A stretch of 64,000 bases of DNA. Source: Lepisosteus oculatus. Lineage: Eukaryota; Chordata; Actinopteri; Semionotiformes; Lepisosteidae. How positions within the stretch are numbered: position 1 is the stretch's first letter; every line of letters starts with the position of its first letter. Below the pieces are notes generated by a model. It was not told the origin of the DNA. It saw only the letters and a list, made by a program, of their open reading frames with translations, and searched no databases. This document shows positions 1 to 12,030 of this stretch, one piece after another. Position numbers and translations under genes: made by a program. The stretch is taken from positions 2,281,605-2,345,604 of the forward strand of contig NC_090716.1 of the NCBI RefSeq assembly GCF_040954835.1. Direction: 5' to 3'.

Positions 1-1150
1 TAATTGAGTCCATTTCTATTTTGCAGTTCATTAAGGAACCATAGAAACATTATGGAATCATGATGGAACACAGCGCCACCGCCCTCTAGTGGCCGCAGCC
101 GGTACTGTCACTAAACACGTGAGCCGCGCGGCTGAGCTTTTAAAACTGCTCGACTTTACAACGCTATAAATGGAAAACTTGAAATTCACGCCACTGGGCG
201 CAGCAAAGACAGAACGTGAGCAAATTGGTTTTTTTTTTGTGGATAGAAAGTTAAACACAAGATGGTGTCTGGAATAGTGCTGCGTCTGTTAATTCACACC
301 GGCCCTCCAGCACGAATATTACGGGGAAACATTCATTAAGAGACGCGCTGTGTCCTTCGGCGCTTTTCGGGTGTTTTCTAAAATGTAGCCGCTCCTTAAG
401 ATGCAGATGATATTGCTTTCATTTCGATTAGATACGAATGTTGGCGGAATTCAACGGAGAAGCACAGTGTTGCGTGTTTTGCTGGAGTTTAAAACGCGGC
501 AAGCACTGCATTTTTAATACTGCGGCAATCCGATTTCTGTAAGGTTAACCGCGTGGTGTCCTAGCTCAGGAAAGACTCCACACGTGTGTTTATGTATGTC
601 GTGATGAAGTATATGCTGAGTATATAAAACCCGTGCTTAAAAGATGATTGCGGTTAGTGATATTGTTTCACTGTAAATGCCCCATACAATGGAGGAATTG
701 ATGAGGGGAGAAGGGTTTATTAAGTTGAAAAACGGAGCTGCTAAGATCCTCGTATCCGTCCACGGAGAGGAGCTGGCAGTTTTGCTATCCGGCCCTGCGC
801 TGGAATGAAATGAAATGATTAAACAGAGCCGCTGTTCCCCAAGCGTGGCCGCCACAGTTCAGCGCTACTTACACTGCCTCGGGGGCGAAGACGCTTTTTC
901 TTTTTTTTTCCCGTCTTCTTCCAGTTCCACAGTGTAGAGGGGGGAAAGAAATGATGCCGGTTTCTGTCACACCGAAGAGCTCTCTCTCTCTCTCCCCCGG
1001 GAGGGCAGTCCGGGCTGCGGGGAGGTCAGGGAATCCTGCGCCAGCACGGGCCGGGACCCCAGCAGGGCGCGGCGGTCAAGGGGTCGCGGGTTCAACTTGA
1101 GCTGTGCCTGGGAGGAGGAAACATTTTTTTTGTATATATTTACTAACAAG
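1..1150. other. Intergenic sequence, no gene seen
   Basis: No conserved protein, splice pattern or RNA gene is recognisable here. The reading frames are short and resemble nothing known. In human the gene on this side of FANCF is SLC17A6, but none of its coding sequence is recognisable. A short CT-rich tract lies near 980-995. Confidence 0.5.
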
Positions 1151-1160
1151 CAGTAAATAT

Positions 1161-1394
1161 AAGATCAGTTTATTGGCCATATACAATCTCTTGTATGAGG
1201 AATTTGTCTTTTCGCAGACCCCAGCTTGCTCTCCATGGGACACACAGACAGAGCGCAGGGTCAGCCATTTACACGGCGCCCCTGGAGCAGTTGGGGTGAA
1301 GGGCCTTGCTCAGGGGCCCAACGGAGTAGGATTCCTCTGCCGGCCGCGGGATACGAACCGGCAACCTTCCAGCCACAGGGCCACTGCTCCGCCC
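1161..1394 (-). repeat. tRNA-derived SINE, copy 1
   Basis: On the minus strand this reads as a tRNA-like head with a B-box-like GGTTCGTATCCC. A body mentioning 'ggcccctgagcaaggccc' follows, and the 3' tail ends in 'gccaataaactgatctta'. Four further copies of the same unit are in the window (38090, 50126, 57809 and 61839), which shows it is an interspersed retroposon and not a functional tRNA gene. Confidence 0.85.
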
Positions 1395-2167
1395 AGATAT
1401 TCTAGCGGTTGTCTGTCAGCTCCCTCATAACCACAGCTCACTGCCTCTGTCGGGTCTGCGGGTCACACGGCGCGAACACACTCTGTCACCTGGTGTTTAT
1501 CCCAGGGCGCAGAGGGGTGAAGGGCTCAGGGTCACAGGAACGGCCTGCTCCTGCAGGGCTGGAACTACACACAAAGCCAACAGTACTGAACTACTGCGAA
1601 TAACACAGAAGTGGCTCCCCTTATCTGAATTACTGTATAAAAGCCAGGATCCGGATCCCTTGTGGTCCTGTTCATTTAAGGCAAGATTTTGCATATCTAA
1701 AAACCTTCTGGACAGAGAGCTCCCTCAGCCCGTTTCCTTTACAGAGTCGGGTTACGGTTTTTACTGCCCTGCTCAGCTTGTCAGAGCACAGCGGCACTGA
1801 CGCTACACCTTTCAAACCACTTGGTGGCACTGTGTGCTATGCAAAACCCCTGTTATCCCACACTGGAAGAAAAGCCCAGATCTGACTCAACAGGAGGCGT
1901 TTTTTTCTTCCGGCGTGTTTCAGCATCTGCTTTTTCTTCTGCTTTAATTTGAGGTTCTTGCAGCTCAGGACACTCGCTTAGGTGTGATCTCACCTCGATA
2001 TCGGCGTCGTGCGCCTTGTTTGGCAGCAGAGAAGCCCTGCTGCAGCACCATGAGCACACTCGAGTCACCCCAAGAGCAGAAAAGGATGTATTCACGGCGC
2101 AAGGCCATTTTGGGTCACCCTGCTGGTGTGGTTCCCTGTAGTTAACCCACCCGGCTGTTTCTTGAAG

Positions 2168-2670
2168 ATGGCAAGGCGAGGCAAACTTATTTCTATAGCA
2201 CATTTTCGTACCCACGGGTAATTCTAAGTGCTTGACGCGAATAGAAACCATAGAAAAAAAAACAGAAAATAAAAATCAATTAAAAGAATATCATCAAAGA
2301 AATAATTAAAAACACAACAAAACTCGGAAAAAGCATAGGAAAATAAAACAGTTTTTAACTTAGATTTAAAAATGGCTAAGGTTGGGGGGCACATCTCAGA
2401 TTATTCGGGAGCCGGTTCCAGCTGTGAGCAGCATAATGCCTAAATGCCATTTCACCATGTTTAATTCCAGCTCTAGGTAACACTAGCTGACCAGTCCCTA
2501 AAGATCTAAGAGACCTACCAGGTTTATATTGCTCAATCATACCGAAAATATATTGCCATTGAGTGATAATTATTCACAAAGAGCAATACTTTGAAGTCAA
2601 TTCTATAACTAACTGGAAGCCAGTGTAAGGATCTAAGAACTGGAGTAATATGCAGGGATTTCACCTGCCT
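2168..2670 (-). repeat. Fish interspersed repeat (LINE-tail type)
   Basis: It begins 'ggcaaggcgaggcaaacttatt' and continues with 'tatagcacattttcgtaccc' and an A-rich stretch. This resembles a widespread fish repeat whose 3' end reads 'gtgctatagaaataagttt' on the other strand. The 'aactggaagccagtgtaagg' segment near 2610 is also typical of these families. Old and diverged, with no intact reading frame. Confidence 0.55.
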
Positions 2671-2927
2671 TCATAGCCCCATATTATACTCAAGGCCAAG
2701 CTTTGATACCCTCAGCTCTGTGCCAGGGCTGTCCTGGGCAGCCAGTAAGCACATATGCTCTGTTGAACATGCTCTTCTGCCAGCCAAGCTGAGTGCAGCA
2801 CCACGCCTCTCGCATCAAACAGCTGTCACTGCCAGACCGGACAGCAGCGGGAATATTTCGCAGTCCTGCTGCAGTGCCCAGTGTCCGGCACTGCGGCGAT
2901 CCGGCACCCAGTCCTGAGGCACCGCTG

Positions 2928-2967
2928 ACACACACACACTCACGCACGCACGCACACACACACACCT
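2928..2967. repeat. (CA)n-rich microsatellite
   Basis: Imperfect CA dinucleotide repeat interrupted by CTCACGCACG. Confidence 0.8.
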
Positions 2968-2989
2968 CCCTCACATCGAGAGGTGGCTC

Positions 2990-4251
2990 ATTTGCGTTTA
3001 ATATGTCTTTCTGCGGCTCGCACTGCATCTGCGACTTCATTAGCAAGAAGACAGACCCTCGCTGGTCTTATTGAAAAATGAAATGCCGTCAAGCTGACCT
3101 GACAGCTGATATACTGTCTGCACTAGTTCATCCTCCTCTCACTGCCGGCCCCTGCTCCTGCGCTTGAGAGAAACAGCACACAGATTCTGCAGAGCTCAGC
3201 CCCAGCTTGGACCACCTCTGGGGAGGAGGAGAGACACCGACACACTCAGAGCAGAAATGAAAGCACAGCCAGAACCAGATGTATTTTTAAGATACTCAAA
3301 GTTCTCTCCACATAAGACGAAAATGCTCTCTCGCCACTTCCAGAGACAGAAGTGTTTTTGTTCGCCAGCGACGGCAGAAAATTAAAAAGGAGGAACCCAG
3401 CTGATGGAGCTCCCGGTCTTCCTGTCCCTGGGGACCAATTTGGACGACGCACAGCACGCGCTGTAATGTGCCAGTGCTTCCAATTAGACAAGGGGTCTCA
3501 GCCCCTAATGGCTGGGGTTACCAAGGCAACGTCTGATGCCACCATCTGTCAAGTCATGCCTATTGATCCATAGCATGTACCTGCTGTAATTTGTTTTAGA
3601 GGGGCGCGTGCAATTTATTTTTATACCCTGCTCTAATGAAGACAGAACAGGCTGGGCTGGGCAGCTTTCACTAATGCGCGCTAAACAGCAGAGAGTGACA
3701 GAGACGTGGGGGGAACAGGGAGAATGTTCTTTGTTTTCCTCCCACTGGAATCCGTCTCCGCCTCTCCCCAAATCGACGGCTTTATTTTTAACGCCAGAGC
3801 TGCTAATCGGCGCATTTCTAAAAACACAGGTCGGGTTTTGGAGAGACGGTTACAACATCCCTTGCTTGAAAGCTCATGTGATTGTTGCCAGGCTGTGTTT
3901 ATCTTTGCTTGGGGAAGCACATTTTCCTGCACTGGTTTGCCAGACATACTTGGGACAGACCTCTGGTGAATTATTAGGGATTGAGCAGTCCCACTCAAAC
4001 ACAGCAGCCTGCAGGGGAAAAATACATTGTGCCATTTTGCACAGAGCTTCTATAGAGGTGCCATTATTTTTCACCACAATATTCACAACTTGCCTTTGAA
4101 TATCAGAGCGCCTGTCCGTGACACCCTTTCGTGACAGAACGAGTGGAACACGCAACCTACAAGTGCTGGCAGTCCGGAGGAGGGACTACAGTCAAGACAG
4201 ACGACAGAATTCAAAGCAAAGGAAGCAGATCTCTCCTAGCTGTGACAGGAG

Positions 4252-4288
<37 letters not shown>

Positions 4289-6720
4289 CAGGGGGGGGGA
4301 GAAATCAGACTGTGAATCAAAAATGTCTACACACAATGAATGAAATAAAAAAAACAAGGTGTAAAGAGGGACAAAGGCGAAGGCGATGGATTTTATTGAG
4401 ACATGAAGCCGGTCCTCTGGGTATTGTGGCACAGAGCTGCAGCTGTGACCCTAACCCCTCTTTGATGGACGAGCCTGTTGTCGCCTTGGTGCCTCGGTGA
4501 TTGATAGCAACCCTACACTTCCAGACAGGAATCAATTGTCGCTGCCTCCCTCATCTCAATTCATCACCGATAAACAAAATATTAATGCAATCAGAGGAGG
4601 GGCTATGGGGAGTTAGTTCTGCGTGTTCCAGGAGGGGAGGGGAATGTCATTAAGGAACCAGGAGGCAAAACGGGAAGCATGTGACATCTGACTGCAGTCA
4701 ACACCGAGGCCGGAGCAGCTGAGGCCTGAATCCCAGTTCCCTTTAGCCTGACCCGTTCAAGAGCCCGAGGACATACGGAAAAATCCCACAGGAGCGGAGG
4801 CCTTCAGCAGGGTCAACAACGCAGCTCGCTCCACGCCCGGCCACTCTTTGTGCAAAGAAGTGCCTCCTTTCTCACATTGCAATTCATTGTACTTTCCACC
4901 CGTAGTGATCAATTTGTGTACCTGTTAATGCTAACTTGTGTATCTGGCCCTTCAAGGGGGGAGAAAGAGTAGTGTCAGGGCATCTTTTGGTTAGTTGAAA
5001 AGAACATCAGTAACCTAGATTGCGTCTATTGAGCCTTAAATTCCTCCAAGGTATGCTCAGAGTCCTACATCTTTTAGCAGAAGCAGCGTTTTGTATTCCA
5101 ATCTTTTTTTGCTTCGTCCGTGTCACTAAAATCGGCCCACATATCCCACTCCTCTTATTGCATACTGGAAAAAAAAAATCTAAACTTTACAACAAAAAGC
5201 ACATCAGACATAACAAGCTTGCATAAAACAGTCATCTTCTTTTTTTCTCTTTGAAACGAAAACAGAAGAATCACGGTTTGTTTCTATATATACTGTCCCA
5301 GGAAAAAAAGCTTGTTTTTTTAATACGTTCCACAGCGCATCTGGAGTTATATTTCACCAGCTACAGCTATTAAACTAAAGCATATGGTAAACGTGTGTAT
5401 TTTCTCCCAGTGGTATTTCATATTAACAGGACATTCCATAGGAGAGAAATGGAGGAGAGAGGGGGTTGAAAATTGGAAATCCTGGCCCGTGACACAGGTG
5501 TTAAACGGAATATTAAATTTCATCCCGACTAGCTGCTTAAAGTAAGACCATTTTGTCTGAAAAGTTCCCAAATGGATGACGTGGCAGATGAATGCTAACT
5601 GATTGGAAAAGGCACAGCTTGTGTATCAGGTTTCTCGGTAATGATGTTAACAAGGCTGGATTGAGACAGGCCTTTTTCTGCGCATGAAACAGAAGAGGCT
5701 TTTCTTTTTAACGTGGGGGTCACGTTTCATGCCAAGCCGGTGGATGAGTATAAAAACAGCAAAACTGTTTTTTTATTTCTTCCCTTTTGCTTAGTCTCTG
5801 ACAGCAGCCTTTTAGAAACAAAAAAAATTCCCCAGGTGAAACAGAGGCCCATTCGATGCACCTACATTAGAGGTCGGCAGATCAGGAACGGTTCAGGTGA
5901 GACCGTAGGCAGTGCTGTAGTCTCTCAATTTGTCCCTTAATTCTAAGGAACTGGAGAGAAAATCTGGGAGCTACGGGCGGTATCAATGGTGTCTTCATTC
6001 CTTTGTCAATTAGGGAAAGATTAAACTATTAACTACATTAATAATGTTTGAAAAGGAGCTGGGATCTGTGAAAATCAAGATGTGTGGACCTGAAGCAGTA
6101 ACAAACGACCACCCAAAAATTTGCCAGTCTCTCTTCAGTACGATGGGCAGTACTGACAGGCTCTCTGCTTCAGAGGAATCGCACCACAGCCTGACAGAAA
6201 CATTTCACCGGCTACAGCAGGGCATCCAGATTCTGGTCCCCAAAACTGCTTTTTTCCATCTGGTTTCATTCTATTTATTCCCCACAACTTGTTTGACACC
6301 TTCATTACAAAAAAAAAAAATCTGCACTGTGAATCGGTAACCATCAGATTTGAGTGTGTTTTCCTGGTAGCTTGAAGCCCTTTCCCCAATACAGAACTGA
6401 AAGCCATTGAAACTGAATAATCGAAGCATTGGCTCAACTGAAGGGTCAGTTCAGGGGTTGTCTGGAGTGAGAACGTGTAGACAGTGAGGCCGGGAGGGCC
6501 AGGGCTCAGAATTTGACTTTTAAAGCAGCCCGTCAGTGTGTGAGCAGAGATCCCACACTCTTCCATCAAAGATCAAAGCCAGCCTTAAGCCCACAGCCTC
6601 ACAGGAAATATTTAAAATCCATACACGTGGTACACCAGTAACAGCTTTGAAAGCAACACTCTGCCCACTTCAAAGAGCAGCAGAATGTATTTCCTTGGCT
6701 CATTTTAATAATCATAATAA
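2990..6720. other. Intergenic sequence, mostly non-repetitive
   Basis: Apart from a (GT)n run at 4253-4287, no repeat family or gene is recognised. Several stretches (about 3000-3140, 3470-3620 and 4840-4930) are AT-rich with homeodomain-like TAAT cores and look non-repetitive, so conserved non-coding elements are possible. A perfect RFX-type X-box (GTTACC-AA-GGCAAC) lies at 3517-3530. No function can be assigned by eye. Confidence 0.4.
4253..4287. repeat. (GT)n microsatellite
   Basis: About 17 GT units followed by a poly-G run. Confidence 0.95.
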
Positions 6721-6735
6721 AAATTAACGATAATA

Positions 6736-7203
6736 ATAATTCCTTACACATATATAGCACTTTTCTGGCCCCTCCACTCAGAGCTCTTTACAGGTCATGG
6801 GGATCCCCTCCACCCCCCCCCCCAGTGTGCAGCCCCCCCTGGATGATGCTCCAGTCCTCTCACACACACCAGCTCTCAGTGGGGAGGAGAGCAGAGTGAT
6901 GAAGCCAGTTCAGAGATGGGGGTTATTAGGAGGCCATGACTGGTAAAGGCCAGGGGGAAATTTGGCCAGGACACAAGTGGTTATACCCCTACTCTTTTCG
7001 AGAAACATCCTGGGATTTTTAATGACCACAGAGAGTCAGGACCTCGGTTTTATGTCTCATTTGAAGGACAGCCCACACAGACCGCAGGGTGAGCGCCCCC
7101 TACTGGCCCCACTAATACCTCTTCCAGCAGCAGCCTCAGCTTTCCCAGGAGTCTCCCATCCAGGTACTGGCCAGGCTCACACCTGCTGAGCTCCAGTGGG
7201 CTC
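6736..7203 (-). repeat. 5S-rRNA-derived SINE, copy a (minus)
   Basis: The plus strand starts with the 3' tail ('ccttacacatatatagcactttt') and runs to the 5S-like head, whose complement reads 'gcctggccagtacctggatggg'. That matches the box C region of 5S rRNA. The extreme 5' head is truncated. Confidence 0.85.
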
Positions 7204-7204
7204 A

Positions 7205-9860
7205 ACACGATGAATATTTAATTCATCAATACGTGCATCTACTACACCTAAAGACCCAGCACATTAAACAAAAATTCTGAGTTAAACCTTGTTTTACCAC
7301 AGCCTGAAGTCATTTTCCTGACTGTTTTACACCTCTAATTGCCTCACTATCTGTGTAACAGGTCTGGCCATTACTGAGAACCCCAGGGAGAGCTCACTCT
7401 CAGCTCACCTGTACCCCACGGGTGTGTGCGTTTCCACTCACAGCCCGCCGAAGAGTCAACTCCGAGTTGTACAGGGCACTCCAAACTCCAGACCCCGTTT
7501 GCGATATGAGGTCACAGGCACTGCGAAAGACATTCATCTGCAAATTCAGCTCTGTTGGTTTTCTGGCTACACTTGGCAAAAAACAACAACAGGAATGCTT
7601 CACGCACTACACAACTGCTCCAAACTGAAACACTGGAACAGAACTGAAAAACACATTTCTTAAAATGCATTCAGAAGCTTTTGCGTAGGACACTTTAACC
7701 CACACCCTTCCTCCACCTTCTGAAAACAGGTGTGCCATCGCATACCAGTTTTGGACTAAACGTTAACGATGAGCCAGTCCTCCTACTCACTAAACACGCA
7801 CCTCCTGAGCTGGAAGATGCCCGAAGGAGGTCAGCAGGGTCATTTATAAAGCTCCTTGCTTCACAGAGTCCAATATTTCACTCCACGTTTCTGTTGGAAT
7901 AGCTCCAAAGAGCAGAGCCAACACCAGCTTATGTAAATCGACGTACGAGGACAAGGACGAAGCAGCACAGATGAGAGAATGACCACTGCTATCTTATAGA
8001 CAGACGCTTGGCAAAGATCCAGTGTGGTTTAAAAGGATCTTCTGGAAAAAAAACCGTGGGACTTACAGCATGGGAGCACCAGTTACAAAACTGGTCCTGC
8101 AAGTACGCCAGGACCAGATTAAAGGCACGAGCTTTGCAGACCTAAGAAAGATGAGAGAACAAGCAATACCAGGGAAAGCTGAAAAGATGCACCAAGTCTT
8201 GCAAGGAGCCTCATTCCAAAGCAACCTCAGCTGACGAGGCAGATCTGACACCCCTCTCCTCTGAGCACGCAGCGCCGAGGAGCAACACACAGGCTGAATT
8301 AATTGAATTAATTTCTGGTCGCTTTGCACATTTCACTTGGGCTGACTCACCTCTGACTGACCTGTAGGAAGTTCCCAGCATGTCTCCAAAACTATGGAGC
8401 TCTATGGAGAGATAACATGCACTTACTCCCTCCTGTAACTTTCCAGCCACATCGCTAAAACATTATACCCAATTAAGCCATTGAGCTGAATTATGTAAGT
8501 GTACTTAGGTTTAAAAACAAACTCCCTTTGAACCGTACGCACATAATAAGGGTTAGGAGGACGTTTGAATCTGGCCATTGAAGTGATCAATAAAACGAAC
8601 AGGATCAGTTGAGACAGGAGTGGTCAGCTGGGGGCCTTGTGAACCCCAAGGTTTGGCATTTTCATTTCGGTTCCTTCACGGAACAAAACAACTGCTTCTG
8701 TGGTCATAACAAAATTGTTCCCGTCTTAAGAAAGGGGTGGACCTTGACCAAGGGTTCTAGGTCAACAACTCAAGACTGGTGGACTGGGGGAGAAGGAGTA
8801 ACCCGTTACAATTAGACTCGGCTTCCCTTGAGGTTGTCAGGTGCTGTAACCGAGTGAAACCACCCTGGCAAGAACTGGGATTGGCAAGCCCATCTTTAAA
8901 AGGGCGCACCTCAAGCAAGCGTTTGGCAATGGGCGTGGACACCAGACAGAAGGGGTTTCATGGGACTTCCTCTTCACTGAGGGGTCATGGGGAGTTACTA
9001 TCGACCGGAACGCCACTCTGCATTGAGCAAAATAAACAGATACTTTGCTTCAGCTCACAGCGCTCAACCGCCTCACCAATTAATCCCGATGGGTCCCGCA
9101 TCAGTACTCTATTAAACCACACCCTGGCTCGGCATGTCTCGTTGGAGTCCATATGGCACGGTTCTGAAATCAAAGCAAAGCACTAAAGAAGGAGCCCCTT
9201 GTGTTGAGTCTGCAGAGATCTGGCACTATTAACACGGGCCCTGTGGGAAGAGCCTACATCACTGTGCTCCTAAGTCCAAGTCTCTCGCACTTCAGACAAC
9301 AGGTTTAGCACTAATTTGCAGGGACCTGCGTCAGCGTGAATTGCTGATATGATTGTGTGTGATTAATGCGAAGGGAACAAGCAGTGGTGCATCTCTCACG
9401 CTGAAAAAGTAAAAAAGAAAAGACTTTCAGTCTGTTCAGCCGCCTTCTGGTGTGAGAACTCACAGCTCAAGAAAACCTAACACACAATTTGTGTGTGGCT
9501 GTTCTTAATGCCCAGCAGCTGGGATTCACTTTTTATTTTTGCATTGGTTGCACACAATCCTATCAGTCATTCGAGGCTTATCATCAGAACAGTTTTCTCT
9601 ACTGCATTTCGCATTATCTGGCTGGAAAAACTCCCAGCAGACTTGCAGTCACAAGACCGAACCCAAATCCACTTAAACCAGCAGCTTCTGATAAAACCTG
9701 TCGTGTGAAGGCGTGGGGCAAAGATAACAAGGACCCATGACAATCTGCCTTCATTAACTTACACTCGAAATAAGGGACTTCAACAGAAACCATGAGAAAA
9801 CCAGGCAACAGTCCATCACTGCAAACTGAAATACACTTAGAAGCAAAAACAGAAATCACA
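7205..9860. other. Intergenic sequence downstream of FANCF
   Basis: No gene or clear repeat family is recognised. It lies beyond the predicted 3' end of FANCF. The sequence is mixed AT/GC without open frames of note. Confidence 0.4.
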
Positions 9861-9866
9861 TTTATT
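9861..9866 (-). terminator. Candidate FANCF polyadenylation signal
   Basis: AATAAA on the minus strand (TTTATT on plus), about 240 nt downstream of the FANCF stop codon. This predicts a short 3' UTR ending near 9840. No RNA evidence is available here. Confidence 0.5.
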
Positions 9867-10102
9867 AAGCAAAATACCAAAGTATACTCCTAACAATATG
9901 ATAAGTGCTTGACAGAGGGTTTGATCCCTTTTTAAGTGCAAAGAAATGTCTAAAGCTTGTTTCATAAGGCAGCTAAAGAAGACCAGAGTCTCAACTCCTT
10001 TAATGGGATGTTGCTCTGCCAGTCACACTCTGTCCGACTTTAGAAAGCTCAGCTTTTCTGGGTGTTGTGGAGGTCGGAGATCAGGGGTGGCCACCAGTGC
10101 CA

Positions 10103-11176
10103 TCAGGGTTTGCCGAGCGACACGAGGAGGTCAGTCCACACGCTGACCCCCTGGACCTCAAAGCCCCCGTCCGCCGACTTCAGGGAGTTCAGAGTCGACT
10201 CCGCGGCCTCCTTCAACTCCGGGGGGCCCCGCACTAAATTACGGAAGCGGTCCAGCAGGACCTCCCACGGCACGCCTGCCGCCGGGCTCGCCTGCGTCCA
10301 GCGGCCCGGAGAGGCGCCCTGCTCCAGCGCCCGGCCCCAGTCCTCCAGCACCCCCAGGTAGGCCTCCCTGAACTGCGGGTGCCGCCGGGCGAGCCGGGCC
10401 GCCGCGGGTCCGGGCAGGCCGCGGCACAGATTCCGGAGCGCGGCCCGGTTCTGCAGCAGGCGCCGCAGGAGAAAGTCCGGGGCTCGGCCAGCGCCGGGAC
10501 CGCGTCCGTCTAGCAGCAGGGCCGCCGCCAGCGCCCGGAGCTGAGCCGGACTGCAGCGGCCGCCGCCGCCACCCAGCCCGGCGCTCTGCAGCAGGGCGTC
10601 CAAGAGTTTCCCCCGGCCGGCCTGGGAGTCGGGAAGCGCCAGCAACGCCTCCAGACGCGCGCTCAGCACCCTCCCTTTCCTCTCCGCCTCGGGGTCCAAG
10701 CAGGAGGCGGCGCCCCCGATCAGCCCGGCGGCGTGGGAGAGCACCGCCGAAGCGCCCTTGCGCGCAGCGAGGCGACAGAAGTGCCGGAACGGGGGCCGCT
10801 CGCTGCCCCGGTCCTCTCCCGCCGCCCGCAGGGGTGCGAGCTGCGCCAACACCGCCCTGGCCGCCGCTTTCGAGACGGCGGGGTTGGCCAGCAGGGACAC
10901 CAGGAGCAGTCCCCGGCACTGCGCCAGGTCCGCGAAGGACAGCTGTCGGTCCACGCCCAGCGCCTCTCTCAGGTTCCCGTGCGCGGCCTCCAAGCAGCCC
11001 TCCAGGACGGCCCTGATGTCCGCGTTGGCGTGGAAGCGGGCGTGGAGCTGCTCGCAGTAGCCGGCCCACTGCAGAGCCCTCTCCACAGCCCGCGCGTCCC
11101 ACTGAGACACGTACCCGCTCTGCGCCACGGCCAGCAGCTGGGCTGTGCCCTCCAGGTTTTGACAGATGGCCTCCAT
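10103..11176 (-). CDS. FANCF: Fanconi anaemia group F protein, intronless
   Basis: FANCF is an adaptor of the nuclear Fanconi anaemia core complex. It links FANCA/FANCG with FANCC/FANCE so that the complex can monoubiquitinate FANCD2 during crosslink repair. This single open frame resembles human FANCF (374 aa, also single-exon) along its length. The N-terminus MEAICQNLEG..LLAV resembles human MESLLQHLDR..LLAV, and 'WDARAVERALQWA' and the C-terminal 'FEVQGVSVWTDLL' match closely. The middle is alanine/leucine-rich helical sequence with a Gly5 tract. The start at 11176 was chosen because it aligns with the human start and has a strong context (A at -3, G at +4). An in-frame ATG at 11227 would add 17 residues. 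The frame ends with TGA at 10103-10105. Codons are extremely GC-rich. GAS2 is its divergent neighbour, as in human, which supports the identity. Confidence 0.95.
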   Translation of the reverse strand: MEAICQNLEGTAQLLAVAQSGYVSQWDARAVERALQWAGYCEQLHARFHANADIRAVLEGCLEAAHGNLREALGVDRQLSFADLAQCRGLLLVSLLANPAVSKAAARAVLAQLAPLRAAGEDRGSERPPFRHFCRLAARKGASAVLSHAAGLIGGAASCLDPEAERKGRVLSARLEALLALPDSQAGRGKLLDALLQSAGLGGGGGRCSPAQLRALAAALLLDGRGPGAGRAPDFLLRRLLQNRAALRNLCRGLPGPAAARLARRHPQFREAYLGVLEDWGRALEQGASPGRWTQASPAAGVPWEVLLDRFRNLVRGPPELKEAAESTLNSLKSADGGFEVQGVSVWTDLLVSLGKP

Positions 11177-11520
11177 TCTTAGCGAGCAGCTACACGCGTC
11201 CGCTTCGCACCGGGGTCTGTTCTGCATTGCGCTGCGGGGCGCCCTGACCCGAGTTTCGAGACTCAGAAGTTCGCCTTGTTTGAAAAGTCAGCTCACATCA
11301 CAGACGAGAAACTACCCTCGAAAAGTTCAGTTGCTTTACTGAAAGCTCCCAAAATAAGCTGTGCATTACCTCGTTAGATACACGATGTACGGTTTATTTA
11401 AAATACAACATGTTTTTGTTAAATAAAGGATATTTACTTCAACTTTGTTTCTCTGTACTTCTGTTGTTCTTAGAAGCGTGTTGTTGCTGCTTCAGGGCCG
11501 TATGGTCATGTGACAAAAAA
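11177..11520 (-). promoter_or_regulatory. FANCF: FANCF 5' flank, edge of CpG island
   Basis: The CpG-dense region covering the FANCF reading frame (about 10080-11260) continues into the 5' flank and fades by about 11340. No TATA box is evident, which fits a housekeeping CpG promoter. The exact transcription start cannot be fixed from sequence. Confidence 0.5.
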
Positions 11521-11884
11521 CTTCCGGGGTCATAAGAGAGGTCAATTGGGCACTGAATAGAGTAGTTGCTAGGTAGCCATCTTGTTTTCAGAAAGAGGCT
11601 GCACCAAAAAAAAAACATTTGATAGCCGGTAGACGGGGTTTGTACACGGGAGTACTTATCCCGATCAGGAACAGTGTGTGAACAGTGGATGCTGTAAAGA
11701 AAATCTGAAGAGGCATTAGAAATATTTTAGATATTAAATCTAAAAGCAGAAGATTAAATTAAATCGCAAAAAAATTTTTTTTGCACACTTAAATAACAAA
11801 AAATAAAATACAAAAAAAAAAACCAGCACGCGAACTTGTGGTTAAGGCAGTACTTCTGTTTACAAAAAAAAAAGTCTTGTGACT

Positions 11885-11935
11885 CAACAGCAACAGCAGC
11901 CACATCACCCTGCAGCTCACAACTGGCATTGCTCT
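11885..11935 (+). repeat. 5S-SINE head fragment
   Basis: 'cagcagccacatcaccctgc' resembles the 5' head of the 5S-derived SINE, and a full copy starts about 100 bp further on. It is probably a truncated remnant. Confidence 0.45.
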
Positions 11936-12030
11936 CATACTCCTTCCTCCTCGCCTGGAGAAACTAAAACGAGGCAGAATAAAACATGGCTCACCATGAG
12001 ACAGATGCACACAGCCAGCCGCATCCCTGC

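Noticed and set aside
10239-11102. Second long minus-strand frame overlapping FANCF (287 codons), and plus-strand frames near 10733-11182
   Set aside because: Very GC-rich DNA has few stop codons, so these are shadows of FANCF. Only the FANCF frame matches a protein family.
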